This document shows, one piece after another, positions 43,186 through 51,689 of a DNA stretch of 64,000 nt. Numbering within the stretch: the first letter of the stretch is position 1; every line of letters starts with the position of its first letter. The notes under the pieces are model-generated. The model was not told the origin of the DNA and did no database searches. It saw nothing but the letters and a program-made list of their open reading frames with translations. Origin of the DNA: Bacillus sp. NTK034 (GTDB lineage: Bacteria > Bacillota > Bacilli > Bacillales > Cytobacillaceae); NCBI RefSeq assembly GCF_017303275.1, contig NZ_JAFKOJ010000003.1, forward strand, positions 124,001 to 188,000, given 5' to 3'. Position numbers and translations under genes: made by a program.

Positions 43186-43245
43186 AGGTGAGGGCGCCTT
43201 AATAGGTAAGCTGTTTTATGGCTTATTCTGTTAAGGCGCCTTTTT
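43186..43245 (+). promoter_or_regulatory. EutV-type antiterminator/terminator leader 1 (before eutB1)
   Basis: Hairpin AGGT-GAGGGC-GCCT (43186-43199) has a six-base loop. It shares bases with the 5' arm of a terminator: GGCGCCTTAA (43193-43202) pairs with TTAAGGCGCC (43231-43240), then TTTTTG. The two cannot form together. The loop keeps G at position 4 but has G rather than A at position 1 of the ANTAR rule, and the upstream partner hairpin is not obvious. Confidence 0.65.
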
Positions 43246-43257
43246 GTATGGAGCTAA

Positions 43258-43271
43258 TGTAACCGCTTACG
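43258..43271. promoter_or_regulatory. cre-like (CcpA) site before eutB1
   Basis: TGTAACCGCTTACG matches the catabolite-repression palindrome (TGWAANCGNTNWCA) at all but the last base. It lies between the leader terminator and the eutB1 start, where CcpA could block elongation. Confidence 0.45.
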
Positions 43272-43323
43272 TAAAAATCAGGGCTGTCGCATACCGTTCC
43301 ATATACTCGAAGGGAGGCTATTT

Positions 43324-44682
43324 ATGTTTACATGTACATTAAAAAATGAAACCTATCAATTCCGTTCAATTGCAGATGTTTTGGCAAAAGCCAGTGAGGA
43401 GAAATCTGGGGATAAAATGGCAGGCATTGCTGCTGGATCTTCTCTTGAACGAATGGCAGCCAAAGTGGTGTTAAGTGAAATAACACTAAAGGAAATCTAT
43501 GAGAATCCGGTTATTGCATATGAAACAGATGAAGTAACCCGCATAATCTATGATGATCTTAATCTCTTTATTTACAAAGAGATTGCAAACTGGTCGGTCG
43601 GTGAATTAAGAAATTATATTTTGTCCCACCATACCAGTACCTCGGAATTATTCAGAATCAGCAGGGGTCTGACGAGCGAAATGATTTCGGCTGCGGCAAA
43701 GCTGATGTCTAGCATTGATCTTGTCATGGCTTCACAGAAAATCAGGCCAACTGCCCATTGCAACACAACGATTGGCGAGCCTGGACGCCTGGCATTCCGC
43801 TGCCAGCCAAATCATCCCATTGACAACCCTAATGGCATTCTTGCATCTATGAAAGAGGGGCTTTCCTATGGATCTGGGGATGCCGTCATAGGTGTGAACC
43901 CCAACAATGACTCTGTGGAATCGGTCTCGAGAATTTTACATATGACTCATGAATTTATTCAAAAGTGGGAAATCCCAACGCAGAACTGTGTTCTTGCCCA
44001 TATTACAACTCAAATGCATGCCCTCAAAAAAGGAGCCCCTATAGCTCTTATGTTCCAAAGCCTTGCGGGGACACAGGCGGCGAATGATGATTTTGGAGTT
44101 TCAAAGGAAATTCTTGATGAAGCGTTTCAGCTGATGGCTACACAGGGCACATCTACTGGGCCGAATCAGCTATACTTCGAAACTGGCCAGGGCTCGGAAG
44201 TATCGCTGGATGCCCATCTTGGCATAGATATGCAGACACTCGAAGCGCGTACCTATGGATACGCCCGGCATTGGAAGCCGTTCATGGTTAATAATGTATC
44301 TGGCTTTATCGGGCCGGAGACCATTTATGATGGCAAACAGGTAATTCGTGCAGATCTCGAGGACCTGTTTATGGGGAAAATGCATGGACTTCCGATGGGG
44401 ATAGCCCCTACATATACCAACCATATGCAGGCAGATCAAAATGATCAGGAAATCGCAGGCATGCTGACTGCTCTTGCCGGTGCGAATTTTTATATGGGCG
44501 TGCCTGGCGGAGACGACGTTATGCTAAGCTATCAGGATACCAGCTATCATGATGATGCAAGCTTAAGAGAAATGCTTGGGCTCCGTCCCCTTCGTGAATT
44601 CGAAAAATGGCTTGAGAAAATGGGAATTATGGAAAATGGCAAACTAACCGAACGTGCAGGAGATCTATCTATTTTTAAGTAG
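43324..44682 (+). CDS. eutB: ethanolamine ammonia-lyase large subunit, copy 1
   Basis: A 452-residue adenosylcobalamin-dependent lyase subunit that splits ethanolamine to acetaldehyde and ammonia. The substrate pocket blocks are FRCQPNHPIDNP (Arg at the position of E. coli Arg160), QLYFETGQGSEVSL (Glu287 equivalent) and NHMQADQNDQE (Asp362 equivalent). Two positions differ from copy 2: FRCQPN instead of SRLQPN and GIAPTYTNHMQAD instead of GVDICYTNHIKAD. It is the first gene of the locus, with AAGGGAGG before the ATG, and is followed 16 bases on by its own small subunit. The second pair is at 51690-54083. Confidence 0.95.
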   Translation: MFTCTLKNETYQFRSIADVLAKASEEKSGDKMAGIAAGSSLERMAAKVVLSEITLKEIYENPVIAYETDEVTRIIYDDLNLFIYKEIANWSVGELRNYILSHHTSTSELFRISRGLTSEMISAAAKLMSSIDLVMASQKIRPTAHCNTTIGEPGRLAFRCQPNHPIDNPNGILASMKEGLSYGSGDAVIGVNPNNDSVESVSRILHMTHEFIQKWEIPTQNCVLAHITTQMHALKKGAPIALMFQSLAGTQAANDDFGVSKEILDEAFQLMATQGTSTGPNQLYFETGQGSEVSLDAHLGIDMQTLEARTYGYARHWKPFMVNNVSGFIGPETIYDGKQVIRADLEDLFMGKMHGLPMGIAPTYTNHMQADQNDQEIAGMLTALAGANFYMGVPGGDDVMLSYQDTSYHDDASLREMLGLRPLREFEKWLEKMGIMENGKLTERAGDLSIFK

Positions 44683-44698
44683 GAAGGGGGCATCAGAA

Positions 44699-45556
44699 AT
44701 GGATATTCAGTCAATCGTAAAGCAGGTAATGGAAGAGCTCCAAAAAGAAGGGCAAATAAAAAATAATCCTATTGTAAAAGATCCTGCAGAAACAAAGGTC
44801 CGCAATATAAATTACGAAAAGATTAACCAAGTGGGTGTAGAACAGCCAGACAATCGGGAAGAAATCGAAAAGGTGCAATCGATTACTCCAGCCAGAATTG
44901 GGATAGGACATACCGGAACACGAATGAAAACAAAGAATTACCTGGAATTCAGGATAGATCACGCAGCAGCCCAGGACGCAGTGTTTAAAGACGTTTCTGA
45001 GGATTTGCTGAAGGAATTAAAGCTGCCTGTGCTCTTTTCCAAATCTGAAACGATGGACCAATACTTAATGGACCTCGACAGCGGGAGGCGACTCAATGAA
45101 ACATCCAGAAAATGGGCTGAAGAAAATCTTCCGAAAAATAAACAGGTTCAAATCATTGTATCGGATGGCCTGAGTTCAACGGGTGTTGAGGCAAATATAA
45201 GGGATCTGCTGCCCGCGCTGGTGCAAGGTTTAAAATCGAAAAAGATTACCATTGGAGATCCTGTATTTATTAAGCGGAGCAGAGTTTGGATTCAGGATGA
45301 TGTAGCTTCTATTGTCAATTGTGATTGCGCCATTTCACTTATAGGAGAAAGGCCAGGATTGGCAACCGCTAAAAGCATCAGTGCCTATCTGATATACCAG
45401 CCCAATGAGGATACTGTCGAAGCAGATCGCACTGTTATCAGCAATATTCATGAGGGAGGCGTTCCCCCGGTTGAGGCGGGTGCCCATCTGGCTGATTTAA
45501 TAGAGGCAATATTAAAGCATAAAGCCAGCGGTGTAAAATTAGCACAGCTTAAATAG
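44699..45556 (+). CDS. eutC: ethanolamine ammonia-lyase small subunit, copy 1
   Basis: A 285-residue cobalamin-binding small subunit. The N-terminal amphipathic helix MDIQSIVKQVMEELQKEG is a probable microcompartment targeting peptide. The core contains SDGLSSTGVEANIRDLLPAL, ISLIGERPGLATAKSISAYL and NIHEGGVPPVEAGAHLADLI. ATG 44699 is chosen with GGAAGGGGGC ahead. It is co-transcribed with eutB copy 1 and ends at a terminator. Confidence 0.93.
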   Translation: MDIQSIVKQVMEELQKEGQIKNNPIVKDPAETKVRNINYEKINQVGVEQPDNREEIEKVQSITPARIGIGHTGTRMKTKNYLEFRIDHAAAQDAVFKDVSEDLLKELKLPVLFSKSETMDQYLMDLDSGRRLNETSRKWAEENLPKNKQVQIIVSDGLSSTGVEANIRDLLPALVQGLKSKKITIGDPVFIKRSRVWIQDDVASIVNCDCAISLIGERPGLATAKSISAYLIYQPNEDTVEADRTVISNIHEGGVPPVEAGAHLADLIEAILKHKASGVKLAQLK

Positions 45557-45562
45557 GATAGG

Positions 45563-45598
45563 AAGGCAGCAGGATTCCATTTTTTCCAGCTGCCTTTT
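45563..45598 (+). terminator. intrinsic terminator after eutC1
   Basis: AAGGCAGC pairs with GCTGCCTTTT across an 18-base loop. It separates eutBC(1) from the regulator genes. Confidence 0.8.
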
Positions 45599-45659
45599 CC
45601 ATTCTCCAGTGGAATTCCATATCTGTACCAAATTTCCTATTGAACAATCGAAAACGATG

Positions 45660-45688
45660 TTGACATTCTTCGGCATTCCCTTTAATAT
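45660..45688 (+). promoter_or_regulatory. sigma-A promoter of eutW-eutV
   Basis: TTGACA (45660-45665), 17-base spacer, TAATAT (45683-45688), about 45 bases before the eutW ATG. The regulators are therefore probably made without ethanolamine, as expected of a sensor pair. Confidence 0.75.
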
Positions 45689-45736
45689 TTTTATATATTC
45701 TGACAGTTTTAAAAACTTATTGGGAGATCTCAGCCT

Positions 45737-47161
45737 ATGCCAAACTTCTCAGTCGAAGCGTTATGCACCCTGCATACAAGTCTTTCAAAAATGGATGTTG
45801 AAAGGATTAAAGAGGTCTCTGCCAATCTTTCATTAATCGCCGATCTGAACCAGGCAAACGTTTTTGTTGATTGCCCTACTAAAGAAGGCAAACATGCTAT
45901 AGTAGTAGCTGAAGCTGCCCCAACTACTGCTAAATCTGTTTACCAGAAGCCGGTCGCAGGCAAGTTTGCCTATGAAGCTTTTGAACCCGCTGTTTTATAT
46001 ACTCTGAGGACAGGTAAAAATATGTTTCTCAATCGCGCCTTGACACAGGAAGGCAAGACGGTGGAACAAAGCGTGGTGCCGATTAAAGGATTAGATGACC
46101 GTGTCATCGGGGCACTTATTATGGAAAAGGACATCAGTGAGAAGCTTCAGCGGCAGCTCAAATTGGAAGCGTTATCAGAGGCGACGGAAACCTTGAGCGG
46201 TATACTCATTGGAATGGCAGAAAATCGTCCGATCATCCCAGAGGTAATCGAGGAATCACTATTCTTTATTGACCATGAAAATAAGGTTGTTTATAACAAT
46301 CCTTCAGCAACTAATCTCATACACGAAATTGGCAAGGAAAATTGCAGGCCAGGTGTTCCGCTGATTGATTGTTTTCCATGTATTCAAGAAATTCTTAACG
46401 AGCCGGAAGAGCTCCTTGTAAAAGAAATGAAAATGATGAATAAGGTATTCCGTGTTAAGAAAATAAGTCTTGATCTTGCCGGGAAGTCAGATGGAACCTT
46501 CATCATCCTTAAAGATCTGACAGAGCTCAGGGAAAAGGAACGGGAGATTGCTGTTAAATCTGTGGCGATACGGGAAATCCATCACCGTGTTAAAAATAAC
46601 CTGCAGACTGTTGCCAGCCTTTTGAGGCTTCAGATGAGAAGGGGTGTGCCGGAAGAAAGCAAGGTGCATTTCGTGGAAAGTCTGAACCGCATCTCAAGTA
46701 TTGCTTCGGTGTATGAAATTATTCTTTCGAGCTCAAGTGTGGATGAAGTGGATATTTACAGCTTAATAGAGAAAATAGGCAATATGCTGGTCCATGAAGC
46801 AAAACACGAGCAGAAAAAGATACATATTCAGTACAGGGGACCTAAGCTTTTAATCGACTCTGAAAAAGCTGTATCCCTGTCTCTGGTCATCAATGAACTT
46901 ATACAGAATTGTGTAAAGCACGCATTTAAACATATGCATGAAGGGATAGTCGAGGTCTGTTTCGAATATTCCAATGATGAAATTAAGGTTGAAGTCATTG
47001 ATAACGGTGAAGGATATTCCCCGGAAGCAAAACCTTCTCTAGGCTTGGATATTGTGAAAATGATGATTGAGCACGATTTATCCGGTCATTTTTTAATCGA
47101 ACGGGCTGAAGAAGGGACCGTTGCAGCTGTGCAATTTCCCTTTGAAAGGAAGGGGGAATAG
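45737..47161 (+). CDS. eutW: EutW-type sensor histidine kinase
   Basis: A 474-residue cytoplasmic histidine kinase. The N-terminal GAF-like sensor (about 1-140, ligand expected to be ethanolamine) is followed by a PAS-like segment (about 175-260). Then comes the HisKA_2 dimerisation helix with the phospho-acceptor in REIHHRVKNNLQTVASLLRL (about 276-295). The ATPase domain shows VINELIQNCVKHAF (N box), VIDNGEGYSPEA and SLGLDIVKMM (G boxes). It phosphorylates EutV. GGGAGAT precedes the ATG and the gene is 2 bases from eutV. Confidence 0.92.
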   Translation: MPNFSVEALCTLHTSLSKMDVERIKEVSANLSLIADLNQANVFVDCPTKEGKHAIVVAEAAPTTAKSVYQKPVAGKFAYEAFEPAVLYTLRTGKNMFLNRALTQEGKTVEQSVVPIKGLDDRVIGALIMEKDISEKLQRQLKLEALSEATETLSGILIGMAENRPIIPEVIEESLFFIDHENKVVYNNPSATNLIHEIGKENCRPGVPLIDCFPCIQEILNEPEELLVKEMKMMNKVFRVKKISLDLAGKSDGTFIILKDLTELREKEREIAVKSVAIREIHHRVKNNLQTVASLLRLQMRRGVPEESKVHFVESLNRISSIASVYEIILSSSSVDEVDIYSLIEKIGNMLVHEAKHEQKKIHIQYRGPKLLIDSEKAVSLSLVINELIQNCVKHAFKHMHEGIVEVCFEYSNDEIKVEVIDNGEGYSPEAKPSLGLDIVKMMIEHDLSGHFLIERAEEGTVAAVQFPFERKGE

Positions 47162-47163
47162 CT

Positions 47164-47736
47164 GTGAAGAAAAGAATTATGGTTGTGGAGGATGAATCAA
47201 TTGTCCGCATGGACTTAAGCTTGATGCTAAAGGATGCTGGCTATGAAGTAGTTGCTGAGGCAGGGGATGGTGAAAGGGCGGTCGAGCTTGCTTTTTCATT
47301 AAAGCCTGATTTAATTCTGATGGATATCAAGATGCCCAATCTGAATGGACTAAAAGCAAGTGAAATTATTTCCAATAAAATCAATACACCCATCCTGATC
47401 CTTACAGCATACAGTCAGCGGGAATATATTGATAAAGCCAAACAGGCAAATATACTCGGCTACCTTGTTAAGCCTGTTAATGAAGCCAGCCTGATTCCTG
47501 CGGTTGAGATTGCGCTAAGGCAGGCAGAGAATGCAAATGCAATCCGGGAACAAGTGGAATCCATGAATCAGAAGTTAAATGAAAGAAAAATTGTTGAAAA
47601 AGCAAAAGGCATTTTAATGCAAAAGTTTAACATGCCTGAAGAAGATGCCTTTAGGAAAATGCGGAAGATCAGCATGAACAAACAGGTTACACTGGAAAAT
47701 GTAGCAAAGCGTATCATAGTAAAATATAACGCTTAA
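47164..47736 (+). CDS. eutV: EutV-type ANTAR antiterminator response regulator
   Basis: A 190-residue response regulator whose output domain binds RNA. Receiver: VVEDESIVRMDLS, phospho-acceptor Asp54 in LILMDIKMPNLNG, Lys in GYLVKPVNEA. The ANTAR domain (about 135-190) reads KIVEKAKGILMQKF then EEDAFRKMRKISMN. In Enterococcus EutV is phosphorylated by EutW, dimerises and holds open antiterminator hairpins ahead of eut operons. Three matching leaders occur in this locus. Confidence 0.95.
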   Translation: MKKRIMVVEDESIVRMDLSLMLKDAGYEVVAEAGDGERAVELAFSLKPDLILMDIKMPNLNGLKASEIISNKINTPILILTAYSQREYIDKAKQANILGYLVKPVNEASLIPAVEIALRQAENANAIREQVESMNQKLNERKIVEKAKGILMQKFNMPEEDAFRKMRKISMNKQVTLENVAKRIIVKYNA

Positions 47737-47760
47737 TATCTTTTACAAGTGGATAGAACG

Positions 47761-47809
47761 GGCAAAGGTGCCATGCGTCTGCAAAAAGCTGACGTACGGC
47801 ACCTTTTTG
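47761..47809 (+). promoter_or_regulatory. EutV-type antiterminator/terminator leader 2 (before eutH)
   Basis: GGC-AAAGGT-GCC (47761-47772) is a hairpin whose six-base loop has A at position 1 and G at position 4, the ANTAR target rule. Its 3' part overlaps the terminator arm AAAGGTGCC (47764-47772), which pairs with GGCACCTTT (47798-47806), then TT. It follows eutV by 24 bases, so it also sets how far eutWV transcripts continue. Confidence 0.75.
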
Positions 47810-47915
47810 TCTTTTTACTTATTCTTATACTATCAAGCTGCTATTTTATCCTATTTTTCTTGTAAAGAAGCTGCACGATTCCGTTAACATATAAAAACGT
47901 TTCAGGGAGGGATTT

Positions 47916-49178
47916 ATGATGGAATTGGTAGGTAAAATTGTTATCTACATTATCATGGCTTGTGCTGTAGCTGGAGCCTTTGCTGCCATCCGCAACAGTG
48001 ATGAGGGATTAGGAAAGCAGTTTATGGAGGGGCTTCATGCTGTCGGACATATCTTTGTTCCGGCTGCCGGAATTATGGCTTCCATTCCATATTTATCGTG
48101 GTTTATCGATAAGGTCTGCGGTCCATTTTTCGCTGCAATCGGGGCAGATCCTGCCATAGCTGCAACAGCCATATTAGCAACCGATATGGGCGGCTACCAG
48201 TTAGCTGAAGTGTTGAAGCAAACACAGGAAGGCTGGATCATGGCGATGATTGTCGGTTTTATGGCTGGTGCAACCATTGTTTTCTCCATACCGATGGGCC
48301 TCGCGATGCTTGATAAGAGAGACCATAAATATATGGCTCTTGGCGTGATGTCAGGCGTTCTGACCATTCCAATCGGCGCTTTCATTTCAAGTGTAATTAT
48401 TGCCGTTTCCAGCTCAAGTTTCAGGGACTTCATTTCCACATCCGGCGAAGCAAAATATCAGTTCGCGCTCGGTTTGGGACAAATCTTATTGAATTTAAGT
48501 CCGCTTTTAATCTTTGTCGTATTGATTGCGCTTGGATTGTATTTCCTGCCGGATTTAATGATCAATGGGTTCATGTGGTTTGGACGTATTTTAGATGCGG
48601 GAATTAAGCTGGTTTTGGTCTTTTCCATCGTAGAAATTTTTACTGGATTATTCTCAACTGTTTTTGGTGGATGGGGCTTCCATCCAATTATGGCGGATTC
48701 GGAGGATCAGTTCCGGGCGCTTGAGACTGCCGGCTATATTGGGATCATGCTTGCCGGTGCATTTCCGATGGTTTATCTTCTTCAAAAATATGCCGGCGGC
48801 CCGCTGGAAGCTATTGGCCGTAAGGTGGGATTAAGCAAGGAAGGCAGTGCAGGAATCGTTGCCACAATCGCGAACATCCTGGCTATGTTTAAATTGGTCA
48901 GAACAATGCCGCCTAAAGATAAAGTCATTAATATTTCCTTTGCGGTCTGTGCGGCCTTTTTGCTTGGTGACCATTTATCCTTTACAGCAAATTTCCAGCC
49001 AACATTAATCCTTCCGATTATAGCCGGTAAAATATCTGCCGGGATCATCGGAATTGGTTTAGCGTACTGGCTTTCTGTCCCTAAGGCTCTGGAATTGGAG
49101 AAAAAAGACCGTGAAGCAGGCATTATCGGGAAAGATGAATATTTACCGAAAGAAGAAAAAGTAAAAAAAGCAATATAA
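47916..49178 (+). CDS. eutH: ethanolamine permease EutH
   Basis: A 420-residue inner-membrane protein with about ten membrane segments, the EutH family that imports ethanolamine or helps at low concentration. Recognisable blocks are [41 protein letters not shown] (about 86-100) and [23 protein letters not shown]. The soluble C-terminal tail is Lys/Glu-rich. GGGAGGG stands before ATG 47916. It is the first gene of a three-gene block with eutS and eutP. Confidence 0.93.
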   Translation: MMELVGKIVIYIIMACAVAGAFAAIRNSDEGLGKQFMEGLHAVGHIFVPAAGIMASIPYLSWFIDKVCGPFFAAIGADPAIAATAILATDMGGYQLAEVLKQTQEGWIMAMIVGFMAGATIVFSIPMGLAMLDKRDHKYMALGVMSGVLTIPIGAFISSVIIAVSSSSFRDFISTSGEAKYQFALGLGQILLNLSPLLIFVVLIALGLYFLPDLMINGFMWFGRILDAGIKLVLVFSIVEIFTGLFSTVFGGWGFHPIMADSEDQFRALETAGYIGIMLAGAFPMVYLLQKYAGGPLEAIGRKVGLSKEGSAGIVATIANILAMFKLVRTMPPKDKVINISFAVCAAFLLGDHLSFTANFQPTLILPIIAGKISAGIIGIGLAYWLSVPKALELEKKDREAGIIGKDEYLPKEEKVKKAI

Positions 49179-49206
49179 GCAGCAGTCACCTGGGAGGGCC
49201 GAAGCA

Positions 49207-49548
49207 ATGAATGAAGAAAAACAACGATTTATTCAAGAATTTGTACCGGGAAAACAAGTAACACTCAGTCATTTAATCGCAAATCCCGATCCGGATATGT
49301 TTGAAAAACTGGGGATACAGCAGGCAGGAGCGTTAGGGATTCTAACACTGACACCAAGTGAAACGGTTATCATTGCAGGAGATCTGGCGACCAAAGCGGC
49401 AGATGTGCAGATCGGGTTCCTGGACCGGTTCACAGGCAGTCTTGTGATTGTAGGAACCGTATCAGCTGTGCAAATGGCCATGGAGGAAATCAACCGGTTT
49501 TTATCTGAAACACTAAGGTACACTCCTTCGGAAATAACTAAATCATAA
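49207..49548 (+). CDS. eutS: EutS microcompartment shell protein
   Basis: A 113-residue permuted BMC-domain shell protein (hexamer, bent in EutS). The family start is [25 protein letters not shown], followed by [19 protein letters not shown] and [19 protein letters not shown]. It builds part of the protein shell that confines acetaldehyde. GGGAGGGCCG stands ahead of the ATG. Confidence 0.93.
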   Translation: MNEEKQRFIQEFVPGKQVTLSHLIANPDPDMFEKLGIQQAGALGILTLTPSETVIIAGDLATKAADVQIGFLDRFTGSLVIVGTVSAVQMAMEEINRFLSETLRYTPSEITKS

Positions 49549-49561
49549 GGAGATGTATAGA

Positions 49562-50059
49562 ATGACCAAAATGAACAGAGCGATGCTGATCGGTTCCATC
49601 GGGGCTGGAAAGTCGACGTTAACAAATTCTCTTCTTGGCCGCAAAGCGGGAGCGGTTAAAACACAGGCATTGAACTATTTTGACTGGATTGTGGATACGC
49701 CTGGGGAATATACTGAGAATCCATTTTTCTATAAAAATATCATGGCTACGGCACTCGAAGTGACCCATGTACTATATTTACAGGATTCCACAAAGCGGAA
49801 AACTATTTTTCCGCCAGGTTTCAGCAATGGGTTTAATAAGCTTCCAATTGGAGTCGTGACAAAAAGCGATTCTGATCAATCGGATGTAAACTCGGCAATC
49901 AGGCAGCTTAGAATTGCAGTCCCAAAAGGACCTATTGTGATTACCTCCTCTATTTCCGGAAAAGGAATAGAAGAAATACGCTGCCTGGTGAAATGCCATT
50001 CTCTTCAGGAAATGAAGGATTACGCTGATTCATTGCCGGATGATGTCGTAATTTTCTGA
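49562..50059 (+). CDS. eutP: EutP/PduV-type GTPase
   Basis: A 165-residue small P-loop protein. Walker A is GSIGAGKST (about 11-19), the switch segment reads IVDTPGEYTENP, and the base-specificity motif is TKSD. EutP was reported with acetate kinase activity in Salmonella; PduV relatives act in shell movement. ATG 49562 is favoured by AAGGAG eight bases ahead; a start at 49553 would overlap that site. It is the last gene of this block before the third regulated leader. Confidence 0.9.
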   Translation: MTKMNRAMLIGSIGAGKSTLTNSLLGRKAGAVKTQALNYFDWIVDTPGEYTENPFFYKNIMATALEVTHVLYLQDSTKRKTIFPPGFSNGFNKLPIGVVTKSDSDQSDVNSAIRQLRIAVPKGPIVITSSISGKGIEEIRCLVKCHSLQEMKDYADSLPDDVVIF

Positions 50060-50067
50060 TGAAACCC

Positions 50068-50096
50068 TTTACAAAATGACGATAATAGCATATATT
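50068..50096 (+). promoter_or_regulatory. sigma-A promoter before eutA
   Basis: TTTACA (50068-50073), 17-base spacer, TATATT (50091-50096). It lies ahead of leader 3, so the eutA operon has its own start as well as read-through from eutP. Confidence 0.55.
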
Positions 50097-50119
50097 CTAA
50101 TTATACAAAAGAATAAATC

Positions 50120-50181
50120 AGGCAAAGGCGCCTTGTATGAACAATCAATTAATGGTTGCTCATATGGGGTGCCTTTTTTTA
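50120..50181 (+). promoter_or_regulatory. EutV-type antiterminator/terminator leader 3 (before eutA)
   Basis: AGGC-AAAGGC-GCCT (50120-50133) is a hexaloop hairpin with A at position 1 and G at position 4. Its 3' portion overlaps AAAGGCGCC (50124-50132), the 5' arm of a terminator pairing with GGTGCCTTT (50168-50176) and inner TATGA/TCATA, followed by seven T. Confidence 0.78.
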
Positions 50182-50223
50182 TTTCCTGAATAATAGTTAA
50201 TTCGTTGCAGTAAGGCGGGGATC

Positions 50224-51672
50224 ATGTTGAAGCGTTACGATGCACAAAAAGAGAATATAATCAGCGCAGGAATTGACATCGGAACGAGTACCACCAAACT
50301 CGTCATCAGCAGATTTTCTCTCATGAATATGGCTGGCGGAACCCACTTGCCGCGAATTGAAATTATTGAAAAAGAAGTGCTCTACCGCAGTCCGATTTAC
50401 CGGACTCCACTTCTGACTGCGTCATCTATTGATATTGAAGCTGTAGAGAGGCTTGTCAGAGAGGAGTATATGAATGCGGGAATCGAGCCGGGTGATATTA
50501 AAACAGGTGCTGTCATTATTACCGGAGAAACGGCGACAAAACAGAATGCCGAAGAAATGGTTCACTATTTATCTGACCATGCAGGGGATTTTCTTGTCGC
50601 AACAGCCGGTCCTGACTTAGAAGGCATCATTGCTGCAAAAGGATCAGGAGCTTATGAATTATCAAAAAGGACTGGAAAAACTGTGGCTAATATTGATATT
50701 GGCGGGGGCACTGCCAATGCTGCAGTTTATCGTTCGGGAAGGCTCTGCGGGACATGCACGCTGCATATCGGCGGCAGACTGATTGAATTTACAGACGGCA
50801 AAATCAAAAGTATTTCTCCTCCAGTTCAAAAAATCCTTCGGAAATGGAAGGCTGATTTAAAGATAGGGGACAGCAGAAATCACCCTATCATCGGAATGCT
50901 GACAGACTACATGGCAGAAGTAATTGGGCGAATGCTAAGGAAGGATCTTCATCAGGATGATTTGCCTCTGCTTCTGGCACATGATCCAAATTGGATAGAG
51001 GAGATAGATTACATCATGTTTTCAGGCGGGATCAGTGAATGTTTATACCAGTTTGAGACTGCTGAATCCTCTCCTGCTCAGTATGACGATATTGGAAAAA
51101 TGCTGGCACAGTCATTACGAAATTGCCGTGATCTTGCTTCCTTTAAATGGATGGAACCGGATGAGACGGTCAGGGCAACTGTTCTGGGAGCAGGCACACA
51201 AACGACTGAAATCAGCGGGGCAACCATCCATGCTGAAGTCCATGAACTGCCAATTCGAAATTTGCCAGTCTATCAGATCCGGTTTGATAACAACCTGGAA
51301 AAAGGTCTCCATCAGATTCAAGAGGCAGTAACAAAGGCGGTGGAAATTTATGATCCTCAGCAGGAGGGGCAAAATTTCGCCCTGTATTTAACGGCACTGC
51401 CATACTTGGGCTTTCGCGATATTCAGGAGCTATCTTCAGTCCTGCTGAAATCCATACAAGCAAAGCCAAAACCAGAACAGCCGCTTGTTGTCATTTTAGA
51501 AAGCGACCACGCTAAAGTCCTTGGCCAGACAATTAAAGCTCAGGAAACAAAGCAAAGTATCGTATGCATCGACCAGATTAAGGCGGAGCATGGCGATTAC
51601 ATAGATATCGGCCACCTGCTTCAAACCAATGTAGTACCTGTTGTCATAAAGACATTGACATTCCATCAGTAA
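50224..51672 (+). CDS. eutA: EutA ethanolamine ammonia-lyase reactivase
   Basis: A 482-residue actin-like ATPase that restores EutBC by exchanging damaged cobalamin. The phosphate-binding blocks are AGIDIGTSTTKLVISRF (about 16-32) and ANIDIGGGTANAAVY (about 156-170), with IMFSGGISECLYQ near 260. It lacks an obvious targeting helix. GGCGGGG before ATG 50224 is a fair ribosome site. It opens the long structural operon and is followed at 17 bases by the second eutB. Confidence 0.93.
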   Translation: MLKRYDAQKENIISAGIDIGTSTTKLVISRFSLMNMAGGTHLPRIEIIEKEVLYRSPIYRTPLLTASSIDIEAVERLVREEYMNAGIEPGDIKTGAVIITGETATKQNAEEMVHYLSDHAGDFLVATAGPDLEGIIAAKGSGAYELSKRTGKTVANIDIGGGTANAAVYRSGRLCGTCTLHIGGRLIEFTDGKIKSISPPVQKILRKWKADLKIGDSRNHPIIGMLTDYMAEVIGRMLRKDLHQDDLPLLLAHDPNWIEEIDYIMFSGGISECLYQFETAESSPAQYDDIGKMLAQSLRNCRDLASFKWMEPDETVRATVLGAGTQTTEISGATIHAEVHELPIRNLPVYQIRFDNNLEKGLHQIQEAVTKAVEIYDPQQEGQNFALYLTALPYLGFRDIQELSSVLLKSIQAKPKPEQPLVVILESDHAKVLGQTIKAQETKQSIVCIDQIKAEHGDYIDIGHLLQTNVVPVVIKTLTFHQ

Positions 51673-51689
51673 GAAAGGAGGGATTATTT

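Noticed and set aside
43111-43323. Cobalamin riboswitch ahead of the first eut operon
   Set aside because: No B12-box wording (GCCACTG) is present; the leader is explained by the EutV-type hairpin and terminator.
45609-45836. 75-codon reading overlapping the start of eutW
   Set aside because: Overlaps the promoter and the eutW start in another frame and has no ribosome site.
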